A stretch of DNA of 64,000 nt from Flemingiibacterium sp964430755 (GCA_964430755.1 CAYSFT010000003.1:14852-78851), one strand, 5' to 3'; positions 27,065 to 36,449 are shown, counted from the first letter of the stretch. Translations and numbers: made by a program. The notes: generated by a model not told the origin, from the sequence alone.

Positions 27065-27976
27065 TTATAACATACCAAACTGTATTGCGGCGACGATGAA
27101 AACAAGTACCGCAACCAAAAACGGAGGCGCAAGAAGTGCTTCCGAAAATTTCTTCAGACTGAATTTCGGACACGCATCTGCATAGTCTGCTTTTTTACCG
27201 GCAAGTGCATATCCGTAATAAATACGCTCACATTCACCAAAGAAAACGAGCAGGCAAACAAGAAAGAGACTGCCGAGCGCAAATACGAGGAATCCGGTGC
27301 TTTGCGGCTTTGTTATAACAGTTCGCACAGTTTCGCCTGCCGCAAGATTGAAAACGGAATATATGAGATGACAAAGCATTGATGCAAAAATCGAACGTGT
27401 CATATACATTATAATCGCGAACATAAGCCCTGCAAAGAAGTATACGGGAAAATTACCGAACGCAATTCCGAACATACCGTAAAGCATTGCAGAAGCAAGC
27501 ACTGATGTAATAACTCCGCTCGACTCATATTCAGCACAAATTATCGCACGGAAAAGTATCTCCTCGCATATGGCAGGCATCAGCGCAAACGTAATAAGCA
27601 GATATAAAACGCCGGGATCGGTACCGTTCAAATAATATGAATAAACCGAATAATCTCCGCTGTGCGAGCTTATCTGATATATGAAAAGCTTAAGCAGAGT
27701 GTCGCCGAGAATAAGCGTCACCGAGCCAAGAATTGTGACGAGAAATTTTTCAATTCCGAAAGGCGCGAACCGTAGTTTTTTAACAAAGCCTTCGCCCTTG
27801 AGCTTTGAATAAAACGCGCTCGGAACAAGCAGAATAACAATCTGCAGAACAATAACCGCAAGACAGATATTCTCCTGATACGAAAGCACATCAAACTCAA
27901 TATACCGCGACGCCGCAAGCAGCAGCATAACCACTATAACAAGCAGCGGCGCCATGAAGGTAGATTTAAACTTCAT
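27065..27976 (-). CDS. CPBP-family intramembrane metalloprotease
   Basis: A 303-residue protein with about 8 membrane segments. The CPBP/Abi motifs are present: EEILFRAIICAEYE (EExxxR) near residues 138-143, a FxxxH-type segment (FGNFPVYFFAGLMF without a clear His), and CHLIYSVFN carrying a conserved histidine. Family members process prenylated or membrane substrates, or act in bacteriocin immunity. Here there is no bacteriocin gene nearby. A GGAG site precedes the ATG; the next gene is mltG, 36 bp on. Confidence 0.82.
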   Translation of the reverse strand: MKFKSTFMAPLLVIVVMLLLAASRYIEFDVLSYQENICLAVIVLQIVILLVPSAFYSKLKGEGFVKKLRFAPFGIEKFLVTILGSVTLILGDTLLKLFIYQISSHSGDYSVYSYYLNGTDPGVLYLLITFALMPAICEEILFRAIICAEYESSGVITSVLASAMLYGMFGIAFGNFPVYFFAGLMFAIIMYMTRSIFASMLCHLIYSVFNLAAGETVRTVITKPQSTGFLVFALGSLFLVCLLVFFGECERIYYGYALAGKKADYADACPKFSLKKFSEALLAPPFLVAVLVFIVAAIQFGML

Positions 27977-28017
27977 TGTTATCTCCGAATTTATTATTTT
28001 TTGTCCTAATCCGACAA

Positions 28018-28225
28018 TGTGTTCCCGGACAAATGTCGCCTTTTATGAGTCTCTCACCGGTAGGGAGAGCTATAAAAGATTGCTTCCAAGCTTTGACTAA
28101 GTGAGAGCGCGTATACAGAAAATTCAGCTAAATCTTATCGTCGCGTAGGCTCCTTCCGTCACGCTTCGCGTACCACCTCCCTCTCGGAGGGAGGCTTCGA
28201 TGTGCCGAATATCAGTGGGAACACA
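28018..28225. repeat. MITE-like intergenic element C with 9-bp terminal inverted repeats
   Basis: A 208-bp segment bounded by TGTGTTCCC and GGGAACACA. Inside, on the minus strand, are a CCTCCCTCCGAGAGGGAGG hairpin with GTACGCGAAGCGTGACGGA, and a block AGTCAAAGCTTGGAAGCAA followed by TCTTTTATAGC. Both blocks are diverged matches to the elements at 58381 and 62404, but in the opposite block order. It fills the gap between two same-strand genes and codes for nothing visible. Confidence 0.7.
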
Positions 28226-28242
28226 TAAAAGGTAATTGGGAG

Positions 28243-28830
28243 TTATTTTTTGCCGACGACCTTGATTCCCTTTTCGGTCGCAATAAAATCAACCGAAAGA
28301 TCAAAGCGTCCGCGCGGGAGAGAGTCAATAATATAGTCGCTGTATATCATGCCGACCTTTGAGCCGATGTATGAGCTTAAGTATCGGTCATAGTAGCCCT
28401 TACCGTAACCGAGTCGATAGCCGCATTTATCATAAACAAGTGCAGGAATGATACAAGCGGACGGCAGAGTAGAAGCGCGGTCATAAACGGGCAGGTCGGG
28501 AGCTGGTTCAAGAAGACCGTATGTTCCCTTTTTTAACTGATCGAGCGAGGTGACATAATGATATTCCATATCATGAGTTTCAGGAATACAGCGCGGAAAA
28601 GCGACCTGCTTGCCATCCTTCAGTGCACGCTCTGCAATCGGAAGCACATTAACCTCGTCAGCTTTCGGCGAATACATGAGCAGCACCGAAGCGTAACGGT
28701 AAGTTGCAAGTGAAACAAAGGTGCTGCAAATTTTTTCGTCCATCTGCAATTTTTTATCTGGCGGAATTGCGGCACGAAGCGCTTTATATTTTTCGCGTAT
28801 GTCGTTTTTTCTTTTTCTGATTTCGTACAT
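28243..28830 (-). CDS. 5-formyltetrahydrofolate cyclo-ligase
   Basis: Converts 5-formyl-THF to 5,10-methenyl-THF using ATP, recycling folate. The 195-residue protein has normal length. It shows the N-terminal RKNDIREKYKALR helix, a substrate loop with FPRCIPETHDMEYHYV, and the family signature GYRLGYGKGYYDRYL near residue 140. The ribosome site is GGAGGGC. It lies 17 bp after the DJ-1-type gene in a same-strand run that starts at ftsK. Confidence 0.95.
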   Translation of the reverse strand: MYEIRKRKNDIREKYKALRAAIPPDKKLQMDEKICSTFVSLATYRYASVLLMYSPKADEVNVLPIAERALKDGKQVAFPRCIPETHDMEYHYVTSLDQLKKGTYGLLEPAPDLPVYDRASTLPSACIIPALVYDKCGYRLGYGKGYYDRYLSSYIGSKVGMIYSDYIIDSLPRGRFDLSVDFIATEKGIKVVGKK

Positions 28831-28847
28831 TAATTATGCCCTCCGAA

Positions 28848-29396
28848 TCACGCCTGAACAGCCGCGTGAAGCTTGGAAGCCATATCGTCTGAAACTAAAA
28901 CGCGAACAAGCGCAAGACCAAACTCAAGCGCAACACCCATTCCCTTGCCGGTTATATATTTACCGTCAGTGACAACCGATTTTTCGGATATTTTTGCGCC
29001 GTGAAGCTTGTCTTCAAACCCGGGATAGCAAATCGCTTCCTTGCCGACAAGAAGATCGCGCTCACCGAGTATAAGCGGAGCGGCACAGATCGCGGCAAGA
29101 TATTTGTCGTTTTCGAGAGCATAGGTAATAAAACGGTTTACAGTCTCATCAGCCTGCAGATTGAGCGTACCCGGCATACCGCCCGGGAGAATGACCATAT
29201 CGGCAGGATTCTTTGCGAGCATTTTTTCTGCTTCATAGGTGGTAATATCCGCGATCACCTCAATGCCGTGTGAGCCGCGTACAACCTTACTTCCGACACC
29301 GACAGTCGAAACCTTAACGCCTGCACGGCGCAAAAGATCGAGCGGACAGAGTGCTTCAACCTCCTCAAAGCCCTCGGCAAGAAACATATATACCAT
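28848..29396 (-). CDS. DJ-1/PfpI-family protein
   Basis: A 182-residue flavodoxin-like protein. It has the expected nucleophile elbow AAICAAPLILGE with the reactive cysteine near residue 105, an upstream glutamate (FEEVEALCPLDLLRRAG), and VILPGGMPG. Family members include protein or nucleotide deglycases, chaperones and proteases; the exact activity is not certain. The site GGGAGGTATAAA gives a good start at ATG 29396. It lies between a thymidylate-kinase-like gene and the folate cyclo-ligase gene. Confidence 0.9.
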   Translation of the reverse strand: MVYMFLAEGFEEVEALCPLDLLRRAGVKVSTVGVGSKVVRGSHGIEVIADITTYEAEKMLAKNPADMVILPGGMPGTLNLQADETVNRFITYALENDKYLAAICAAPLILGERDLLVGKEAICYPGFEDKLHGAKISEKSVVTDGKYITGKGMGVALEFGLALVRVLVSDDMASKLHAAVQA

Positions 29397-29481
29397 TTTA
29401 TACCTCCCAAGTTAAATATATATTTATTATAGCGTAACAAATCCCGAATCGGGAGAAATATCCATAAAATTAAATCAAAAT

Positions 29482-30159
29482 TTACAATATAATCCCGGTC
29501 TTCTTAACAACAGCCGAAACGATATCCTTGAATATATCCGCTCTCGGACGGATACCGTCACCGTCGTAACACTTTATCTTCGTCCAACCGAGCTTTTCCG
29601 AAGCGAACTGTGCCGCCTCGTAGCTACGGCGCATAAAGTCTGCATCCTTTTCGTGAATATCCTTAACTCTTCCCGTCTTATCCGAACGGCTGTTGACAAG
29701 CATTGCCGAATGCTCGGGAAGAAGCTCAAGGTAGATAACGAGATCGGGAGTCGGGAGTCCGAGCTTTATAAACTCAAAATCCCAAAGCCAATCGAGAAAT
29801 CCGTTCCAATCCTCGCGCGGCATCTTCGAAAGCTGATGAACCGCGTTTGCAGAGGTGTAACGGTTAGCAACGATAACCTTGTCAAGAGTGTCATAATCGC
29901 TCTTCCAGTCGCTTTTATATGACGCATATCGGTCACACGCAAAGAAAGTGGACGCTGCATATGCATTCGTGTCGGACGGTCGAGCACCGAGCTTTCCGTC
30001 GAGATACATACGAACAAGTGCAGACGATTCCGATTCATACATCGGAAAACTCAGATATCTGACGGCGTAATCATTTATTTTTAGAGTGCTGACAAGCATT
30101 GTGGACTGGGTTTCCTTGCCCGAGCCGTCAAGCCCGTCAATTGCGATAAATGTGGACAT
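29482..30159 (-). CDS. Thymidylate kinase-like nucleoside monophosphate kinase
   Basis: A 225-residue P-loop kinase with GLDGSGKETQ at residues 8-17, a DRY-type motif in FACDRYASYKSDW near 75, and NRYTSANAVHQLSKM near 100. It resembles dTMP kinase, which forms dTDP, but the loops are longer and the LID region (RSDKTGRVKDIHEKD) is atypical. It could therefore be a second, specialised dTMP kinase. The GAAAGGAATACC site sets the start. It directly follows ftsK in the same run. Confidence 0.82.
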   Translation of the reverse strand: MSTFIAIDGLDGSGKETQSTMLVSTLKINDYAVRYLSFPMYESESSALVRMYLDGKLGARPSDTNAYAASTFFACDRYASYKSDWKSDYDTLDKVIVANRYTSANAVHQLSKMPREDWNGFLDWLWDFEFIKLGLPTPDLVIYLELLPEHSAMLVNSRSDKTGRVKDIHEKDADFMRRSYEAAQFASEKLGWTKIKCYDGDGIRPRADIFKDIVSAVVKKTGIIL

Positions 30160-30230
30160 TGGTATTCCTTTCGTTTTCTGTTATGACGGATTTTCCATAA
30201 ATTTGTTCCGTCCTGTGTTTTTTATTAAAA

Positions 30231-32981
30231 CTATTCTCCGCGGCGCAGTTCCATTTCCATGTATTCCTGCTTTGAGATAAGTACATCTCGCGGCTTCTGT
30301 CCCTGCGGCGCACTGACAATGCCCATCTGCTCCATCATGTCAATAAGCTTTGCCGCACGACCGTATCCGAGCTGCAGACGGCGCTGTATCAGCGAGGTCG
30401 ATATCTTACCCGATTCAACCGCAAGCTGAATTGCCGGCTTGAGCATAGGATCGCCGTCGTTTGCCTCCTCGTCCCCGTCGCCGAGAACAGTAGACTTCTT
30501 GTTACCGCAAAGCTGTGCCTCACGTTCGATGGTATCCATAACAGACTGATCGTATTCCTTAGTGCCGTAATTATTCTTGATAAATGTCGTAACCTCTTCA
30601 ACCTCATCGTCGGAAACGAAGCATCCCTGAACACGCATCGGCTTGAGGCTTCCGATAGGCGCATAAAGCATATCACCGCGTCCGATCAGCTTCTCTGCAC
30701 CGACAGTGTCAATGATGGTACGCGAATCCACCTGGTTTGCGGTGGTGAACGCAATACGCGACGGTACATTCGCCTTGATAAGACCGGTTACAACGTCAAC
30801 AGACGGACGCTGTGTACCGATAACAAGATGCATACCTGCGGCACGTGCCTTTTGCGCAATACGGCAGATAGCCTCCTCAACATCGTCGCGAGCCATCATC
30901 ATAAGATCGGCAAGCTCGTCGATAATAATAACGATAAGCGGCAGCTTTTCCGCATCGGGATCGTTCGCAACAGACTGATTATAGCCCTTAATGTTACGAA
31001 CGCCTGCACCCTCAATAAGCTCATATCGGCGTTCCATCTCGGTGACTGCCCAGTGAAGCGCACCTGCCGCCTTTTTCGGATCGGAGACGACGGGAACAAG
31101 CAGATGAGGTATGCCGTTATAAACATTAAGCTCAACCTTTTTGGGGTCGATCATAATAAACTTGACTTCATCGGGACGCGCTTTATAAAGCATCGAGATG
31201 ATGAGAGAGTTAATACATACCGACTTACCCGAGCCGGTTGTACCTGCGATCAGAAGATGCGGCATCTTGGCAACGTCAAGATAAACCGGAGCACCGGCAA
31301 CGTCCATACCGAGCGTTGTCGTAACCTTGCTCTGCGAAGTCTTGAATGCATTTTCTTCAAGAAGCTCACGGATATAAACCGTGGCAGTCGAACGGTTCGG
31401 AACCTCAATACCGACGGCTTCCTTGCCGGGAATCGGTGCTTCGATACGAACACCGCTTGTTGCAAGATGAAGCGCGATGTCGTCAACGAGATTAAGGATG
31501 GAACGAACCTTGGTTCCAACCTCGGGCTGAAGCTCATAGCGCGTGATTGTAGGGCCGCGCGAAACATTGATTATCTTGGTTCTGACATTAAAGCTGCGCA
31601 GTGTTTCAACAAGCTTTGTTGCGGTCTGCTGTATTTCAGCGGACATATCGGAGTTTCCGCTTGAGGTGTCAAAGCGAAGAAGCGAAAGCGGCGGGAAAAT
31701 ATAATCGGGAACCTTTATCGGTTCAGCCTTGGCCTGTCCCTTTGAAACGCTCATGTATGTGTCCTCGGTGGGATCGTCCTCGCCGTAAACCTCGGTCATA
31801 ATAGGTTCAAGCGCGAGTCTGCTCTTTTCAACCATAAGGTCAATTTCTGCAGATGTGACGATCTCCTCGCCGTCTCCCATCTCGGAAACATTCGCCGCAC
31901 TTGTTTCATTCGTAGGCTCAACAAAAATTTTCGAAAGATCAATTTCATCGTTTTCGAGCGCCTCAAGCTCCTGCTCACCCGTCAGCGGCAAAGGCTTTAT
32001 GCTTTCTCTGCTGACTGCCTCAATATCAAACGGAGGAGCATCCGATTCAATTTCGTTAACAACGTCAAAAACAGACGGATCAATCGGCAAGTCGGGCACT
32101 GCTGCAGCATCGCTTTCAACAGCCTCGGCAGCATCGAAAAAGTCGCCGTCATCCTCCTCATCATTATCAATGATATCGTTAACCTGACGCTTTTTGTTTT
32201 CGCGCTTCATCGCACGTTCACGTTCAGCCGCCGCTCTTTGTTCTTCACGCTCTGCAATACGTGCGGCACGCTCAGCTTCATAATCGGCAAGCATCTGTTC
32301 GCGTTCAGCCTTGGAGTCACTCATGCGCGATGAGAAGCCTGCACGCAGATCGCGTATTCCCGTGATAACATAAACCGCAAACATCTGCGGTGTCATACCG
32401 AAAAGGAAAATTCCGAAAAGGAGTATGAGTGCAATTGAGAATATCAGCGTTCCAACGAAGCCGAGTGCGGCAAATAACACATTTCCGAGAAGTCCTCCAA
32501 TGATACCGCCGCCCTTTGAGTCGCATCCAAGCTTAAAAAGGTTGATAAGATTAAATGTGTCAACACCCTCGACACCGCCATTTCTTGAAAAGGCATTAAT
32601 GAGCACGGCAAGCAAGCTGACGCATATAACCGAAAAAGCGATTTTATATCCGATCCGACCTGCGGCAATGTCGCGCTTCCAGAATACAGCAAGGTTAACA
32701 AGCAAGAACGGTATCATCCACGCGCCGCCCGAGAAAAATCCGAACATGACATTTCGGATAAATCTGCCGACAAAGCCGGTTGCATCAACAAAATAGCTGA
32801 TAAGTATAAAAACCGCAGCAAGCGAGAGAATATACGGCATCAATTGATGCAAAAGGCGCGACGGATCGCCACCCTTTGGAGAGGTGTTATTTTTTCCCTT
32901 TGCCGAGGATGACGCCCCGGATACGGCACGGGAAGATTTTTTAGTTGATTTCTTTTTTGAGGGAGTTTTGTTTGAAGGCAT
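30231..32981 (-). CDS. ftsK: FtsK/SpoIIIE-family DNA translocase
   Basis: Pumps DNA through the division or sporulation septum. Of 916 residues, 1-45 are basic and Ser/Lys-rich, and four membrane segments lie at about 48-210. A charged linker follows to about 430. The motor has Walker A GTTGSGKSVCINS near 575 and Walker B VIIIDELADLMM near 680. The gamma winged helix at the C-terminus (about 830-905) would read KOPS/SRS-type DNA signals. The length and single copy here fit either FtsK or SpoIIIE; the window does not decide. Confidence 0.95.
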   Translation of the reverse strand: MPSNKTPSKKKSTKKSSRAVSGASSSAKGKNNTSPKGGDPSRLLHQLMPYILSLAAVFILISYFVDATGFVGRFIRNVMFGFFSGGAWMIPFLLVNLAVFWKRDIAAGRIGYKIAFSVICVSLLAVLINAFSRNGGVEGVDTFNLINLFKLGCDSKGGGIIGGLLGNVLFAALGFVGTLIFSIALILLFGIFLFGMTPQMFAVYVITGIRDLRAGFSSRMSDSKAEREQMLADYEAERAARIAEREEQRAAAERERAMKRENKKRQVNDIIDNDEEDDGDFFDAAEAVESDAAAVPDLPIDPSVFDVVNEIESDAPPFDIEAVSRESIKPLPLTGEQELEALENDEIDLSKIFVEPTNETSAANVSEMGDGEEIVTSAEIDLMVEKSRLALEPIMTEVYGEDDPTEDTYMSVSKGQAKAEPIKVPDYIFPPLSLLRFDTSSGNSDMSAEIQQTATKLVETLRSFNVRTKIINVSRGPTITRYELQPEVGTKVRSILNLVDDIALHLATSGVRIEAPIPGKEAVGIEVPNRSTATVYIRELLEENAFKTSQSKVTTTLGMDVAGAPVYLDVAKMPHLLIAGTTGSGKSVCINSLIISMLYKARPDEVKFIMIDPKKVELNVYNGIPHLLVPVVSDPKKAAGALHWAVTEMERRYELIEGAGVRNIKGYNQSVANDPDAEKLPLIVIIIDELADLMMMARDDVEEAICRIAQKARAAGMHLVIGTQRPSVDVVTGLIKANVPSRIAFTTANQVDSRTIIDTVGAEKLIGRGDMLYAPIGSLKPMRVQGCFVSDDEVEEVTTFIKNNYGTKEYDQSVMDTIEREAQLCGNKKSTVLGDGDEEANDGDPMLKPAIQLAVESGKISTSLIQRRLQLGYGRAAKLIDMMEQMGIVSAPQGQKPRDVLISKQEYMEMELRRGE

Positions 32982-33098
32982 TTTTTGTCCCCTTTTTTGA
33001 TGTATCTTTAAGTATAGTCCCGGCTATACTGAATTTATAATAAAAATATATACTTTATTATTATAACATATAATTTTAAAAATTACAACCCAAAAATT

Positions 33099-33497
33099 AT
33101 GATTAACATGAAAACTTTAACAAAATCATCAACAAAAACACTCTTTAAAACCATATTTCTTGCATTTCTCGCGATCATTGCAGGTGTCGTCAACGGTTTT
33201 CTCGGAACAGGCGGCGGAATCGTACTCATGTTTGCCCTGTCAATCCTGCCGGCAGGTGACGATAATGCAGTGCGTGACCGTTTCGCCGCGCTTATCGCGG
33301 TCATACTTCCCCTCTCGCTAATATCCGCTTTTTCATACGGTGACAGCATAGATTTTTCCGCCGCCACACCATTTCTCTTCCCGGGTATACTCGGTGGTGT
33401 TGTCGGAGCATTGCTTCTTGACCGTCTCAATGTTAAAATCGTGAAAAAGCTTTTTGCCGCGATGGTTATATGGGCCGGAATAAATTTTATACGGTGA
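33099..33497 (+). CDS. TauE/SafE-family exporter, N-terminal half
   Basis: A 132-residue membrane protein with about four hydrophobic segments and the TSUP signature GVVNGFLGTGGGIVLM near residues 28-43. This is half the size of the usual TSUP permease (about 250); the other half is encoded 4 bp downstream, so the two probably assemble together. The family exports sulfite, sulfoacetate or similar anions. No Shine-Dalgarno site is visible before ATG 33099 or ATG 33108, and the upstream 40 bp is nearly all A/T. Confidence 0.78.
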   Translation: MINMKTLTKSSTKTLFKTIFLAFLAIIAGVVNGFLGTGGGIVLMFALSILPAGDDNAVRDRFAALIAVILPLSLISAFSYGDSIDFSAATPFLFPGILGGVVGALLLDRLNVKIVKKLFAAMVIWAGINFIR

Positions 33498-33501
33498 CTT
33501 T

Positions 33502-33849
33502 ATGATAAATTTTATAGTCGGATTTGCAACAGCGGTTCTTTCGGGACTCGGAATCGGCGGCGGCGGTTTACTCGTTATATGGCTCGTATTATTTTCATCC
33601 GTTGAACAACTCACCGCTCAAGGTATAAACCTCGTTTATTTTCTCTTTTCTTCAAGTGCGGCAATGCTCGTTCATTTAACAAAACGCCGCTTTAACTGGA
33701 AGCTCATCGGCTTTTTGATATTCTTCGGCTCGATTGGAGCGCTCATCGGCAGTCTGCTCGCCAAAAACACTTCGCCCGAGCTTATCAGAACAGCTTTCGG
33801 TATACTGCTCATCGGCTCGGGCGTTATGACATTATTTAAGAAAGGTTAA
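33502..33849 (+). CDS. TauE/SafE-family exporter, C-terminal half
   Basis: A 115-residue membrane protein with about four hydrophobic segments and the second TSUP signature ATAVLSGLGIGGGGLLVIW near the start. It begins 4 bp after the first half-gene stop, with GGTGA as a weak site. Paired half-size TSUP genes occur in several Firmicutes, so this is not necessarily a split by mutation. The reading frames differ by a clean stop/start junction rather than a frameshift in a conserved stretch. It converges on the BlaR1-type gene 12 bp away. Confidence 0.8.
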   Translation: MINFIVGFATAVLSGLGIGGGGLLVIWLVLFSSVEQLTAQGINLVYFLFSSSAAMLVHLTKRRFNWKLIGFLIFFGSIGALIGSLLAKNTSPELIRTAFGILLIGSGVMTLFKKG

Positions 33850-33860
33850 AGCTTACGGTA

Positions 33861-36014
33861 CTAACGACCATCTGCGAAAGCCTTGTGCTCATTTATAAAC
33901 TCTTCCACACCACCGTCACGGATGTCGATTCGGGTGTCAAGATCACCGGTTAATGTCAGATAAATATACATCGGTTCACTGTCTGTGTCACCTCCGCCTA
34001 TCCAAAGCTCAAATTCTCCGTCCATCCTGTAAACGCGGATGTAGAGTCCCGAACCGGTTTCAATAAATTTGAACTCTGCAAAATCCTCCCATGTCAGGTT
34101 TCTCCCTTTTGCCGAGAGTTCAATCACCTTGTCAAGGGTGAGCTTAGCTTTAGGCAGATAGTCTGTAACTTTTACCGGGTTCCAAATCACTTCTGTCGGC
34201 GACTCATTTGAATAAAGCTCAAGCTTATCTCCATTCAACACCACCTTAAAGATATAATTACCTTCCTTGGGTGCAAGATAATCCTTACACATCATCTCAT
34301 ACCGTTCGGGATCATCTTTTGCGGCTTGAATGTAACCAACAGTGCTTGGATCTCTGTTGTAATACTGATGTGTCATAGTGTAATTAAACACAGCTTCGTT
34401 GTCGGTTTCGTTCCAATCGGAGATCTCAAGGCTCAATATTTCGTAATATGGATCATATGCTTTGTGAAATTCCTCTGCCAGAAATTCCTCTGTCGCTTTG
34501 TAAAGCTCACTTGAATAATAGGGCACGTCATTTTGCGTTTCATCTTCGATAACTGTATCGGGAATGGCATATTCTATGCCCCAACCGTTCAAATTCGCAT
34601 TCGGCTTCTTTCCCCATTCTTTAAGATATTCTTCAAAATCCTCCTTGGAAACGCTTTCGCCCTCAATGTAATACGAAATAATCGGCGTGAGCGAATCAGA
34701 CTCGCTGTATGCAATTTTGTTTATCGTATATGTGTCGCCGTCAAATGAAATTCTGCCAATTCCGTGATCTGCAACTCCGCTTGAAAATGAAAACGTGCCA
34801 TCATATTTAAGCTCCGTAAACGCTCTGTACGGAAGCTCATATGCATATGCCCTCTCATCTGTATAGTGCACAATAAGGAAACCGTAATATTCATTGCTTC
34901 CCGCTTTCAGCCACAGTACATCTTCATAGGTTCTGTCGCCGTCGAGATCAATATGAGCAGAGTTGATAACAGTCACACCATAACGTTCTTCATATTCATG
35001 GATATACATTTCCTCTTTGCTTGCGGTGTCGTAAAGCAGAGTGTTGTGTATTGTTTTCACTTCGTCAGGCTCTTTGGGATTCGTCAAAAAGCAAGCTGCT
35101 GTAACAATACATACCACAACCGCCAATATAACGATCCAGAATGCAGGCTTTTTGTAATTTAGCACAGTCCTTATCCTCTCTTTCACATTATTTTCGCCAA
35201 ACGCAAGCGGACAGGCTGTAATCATCCGTCTATCGACGCTGCAATCGAGTAATGCCTCGGAATAATCTGCACGCTCGCTATCGTTCATATCACTGACAAC
35301 ACGCTCGTCACAAGCCATCTCTATATCACGGCAAAGAAGTATGTACGCAAGCCATATAACGGGATTGAACCAATGAACGGCAAGCAGGATAAACCCAAGC
35401 GGCTTCCATAGGTGGTCACGTCTGTGAAGATGCGCTTCCTCGTGCGCAATAACGTAACTCATATTAACCGCATCAATGTTCTCCGGAAGATAGATACGCG
35501 GCTTGACAATGCCAAATACGAACGGTGAGCTTACCGCTTCACTCATATAGATATTATCTCGGAACAGCGTTGAATTTCGCACACGCCGCCAGACACATAT
35601 GTAGCTTACAATCATATAGCCTGCCATTCCCGCAATACCGCAAAGCCATATGACGGTCATAACGAATTCGGCGCTGACTCCACGGTGTATCTCAATCACC
35701 GGCTCGTTTGGATGGTATTGTACAGTAACGTCATCAGCGATAATATCCTGCGTAATGGTATCGGGAATAATATCAACATCCGTATCGACATATGAGCTCG
35801 TTTCTTTAAGCGCAAACCTGTCAATATCAGGCATTAAGCTCAAAGAACTTTCCACCGAAAACGGGAAAACAAGACGTATTGCCACCAACGCCCATAAAAG
35901 AACATTCACCCATTTGGGAGCTTTTTTGAAAAACAGCCGTAAAAGTAAAACCACAAGAACAAGTATGCTCGCGGATATGCTCATTTTGAGAAGCGTATAA
36001 ATTAACTCGTCCAT
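33861..36014 (-). CDS. BlaR1/MecR1-type M56 metallopeptidase with large extracellular domain
   Basis: A 717-residue membrane sensor-protease. Four membrane segments (about 8-30, 33-53, 118-140, 290-310) surround an M56 zinc protease domain with HEEAH near residue 199 and ACDERVV as the third-ligand region. The C-terminal 380 residues lie outside the cell. They do not look like the penicillin-binding domain of true BlaR1: no SxxK or KTG context was found. The signal sensed is thus unknown. It overlaps the BlaI-type gene by the TGATG junction, the standard pair layout in which protease activation leads to BlaI cleavage. Confidence 0.88.
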   Translation of the reverse strand: MDELIYTLLKMSISASILVLVVLLLRLFFKKAPKWVNVLLWALVAIRLVFPFSVESSLSLMPDIDRFALKETSSYVDTDVDIIPDTITQDIIADDVTVQYHPNEPVIEIHRGVSAEFVMTVIWLCGIAGMAGYMIVSYICVWRRVRNSTLFRDNIYMSEAVSSPFVFGIVKPRIYLPENIDAVNMSYVIAHEEAHLHRRDHLWKPLGFILLAVHWFNPVIWLAYILLCRDIEMACDERVVSDMNDSERADYSEALLDCSVDRRMITACPLAFGENNVKERIRTVLNYKKPAFWIVILAVVVCIVTAACFLTNPKEPDEVKTIHNTLLYDTASKEEMYIHEYEERYGVTVINSAHIDLDGDRTYEDVLWLKAGSNEYYGFLIVHYTDERAYAYELPYRAFTELKYDGTFSFSSGVADHGIGRISFDGDTYTINKIAYSESDSLTPIISYYIEGESVSKEDFEEYLKEWGKKPNANLNGWGIEYAIPDTVIEDETQNDVPYYSSELYKATEEFLAEEFHKAYDPYYEILSLEISDWNETDNEAVFNYTMTHQYYNRDPSTVGYIQAAKDDPERYEMMCKDYLAPKEGNYIFKVVLNGDKLELYSNESPTEVIWNPVKVTDYLPKAKLTLDKVIELSAKGRNLTWEDFAEFKFIETGSGLYIRVYRMDGEFELWIGGGDTDSEPMYIYLTLTGDLDTRIDIRDGGVEEFINEHKAFADGR

Positions 36015-36382
36015 CAGTGTCCTCTCTTTCTTGCAAGGTCAATCATTGCCTGCAGTTCATCAAGCTCCTTATCGGAAAGTTTCTGTTTCTTTGTAAATGC
36101 CGCAAAGAATGCGGGAACAGAGCCCTCAAACTTGTCCTCCACAAATTCCTCAATTTCCGATGCCTGTGCTTCTTCTTTTGAAATGAGCGAGGTTACGATC
36201 ATATTCTCGTTTTTCAGCACGCCGCGGTCAGACAAGCGCTTGATTACCGTGTATGTGGTACTCGGCTTCCAACCGAGCTGTTCCGCGCAAAGCTTTGAGA
36301 GCTCGGGACTTCGTATCGGCTCATGCTCCCACAGTATCAGGCAGAATTTATATTCCTTTTCAAAAATTTTTGGTGTTTCCAT
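36014..36382 (-). CDS. BlaI/MecI/CopY-family repressor
   Basis: A 122-residue winged-helix repressor. The DNA-binding part (about 8-75) includes KLCAEQLGWKPSTTYTVIKRL, the family recognition-helix region, and the C-terminal helices serve dimerisation. The start ATG follows GGAG at 8 bp. Two dyads upstream with the half-site TCTAA overlap its promoter, so the pair is probably self-repressed and released when the M56 protease is activated. No beta-lactamase gene is adjacent; the regulated targets may lie elsewhere. Confidence 0.93.
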   Translation of the reverse strand: METPKIFEKEYKFCLILWEHEPIRSPELSKLCAEQLGWKPSTTYTVIKRLSDRGVLKNENMIVTSLISKEEAQASEIEEFVEDKFEGSVPAFFAAFTKKQKLSDKELDELQAMIDLARKRGH

Positions 36383-36396
36383 TTCGGGATCTCCAT

Positions 36397-36410
36397 TCTA
36401 ATGGATTAGA
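36397..36410. promoter_or_regulatory. BlaI-type operator 1
   Basis: TCTAATGGATTAGA, a perfect dyad with a 2-bp centre, in the leader 15 bp before the repressor ATG. It shares the half-site TCTAA with operator 2; the dyad centres are 26 bp apart. Confidence 0.75.
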
Positions 36411-36420
36411 TTGCATCTAT

Positions 36421-36438
36421 ATTCTAACAGATTAGAAT
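36421..36438. promoter_or_regulatory. BlaI-type operator 2
   Basis: ATTCTAACAGATTAGAAT, 7-bp arms around 4 bp. It covers the -10 and part of the spacer of the repressor promoter, which is ideal for repression. Confidence 0.8.
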
Positions 36439-36449
36439 AGAATTATCAA
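36421..36449 (-). promoter_or_regulatory. Promoter of the BlaI/BlaR1 pair
   Basis: Minus strand TTGATA (36444-36449), 17 bp, TAGAAT (36421-36426), overlapping operator 2. Confidence 0.75.

Noticed and set aside
33099..33849. Frameshift in a single TauE/SafE gene
   Set aside because: The junction is a clean stop and restart between two complete half-domains, a known arrangement, so it was annotated as two genes.
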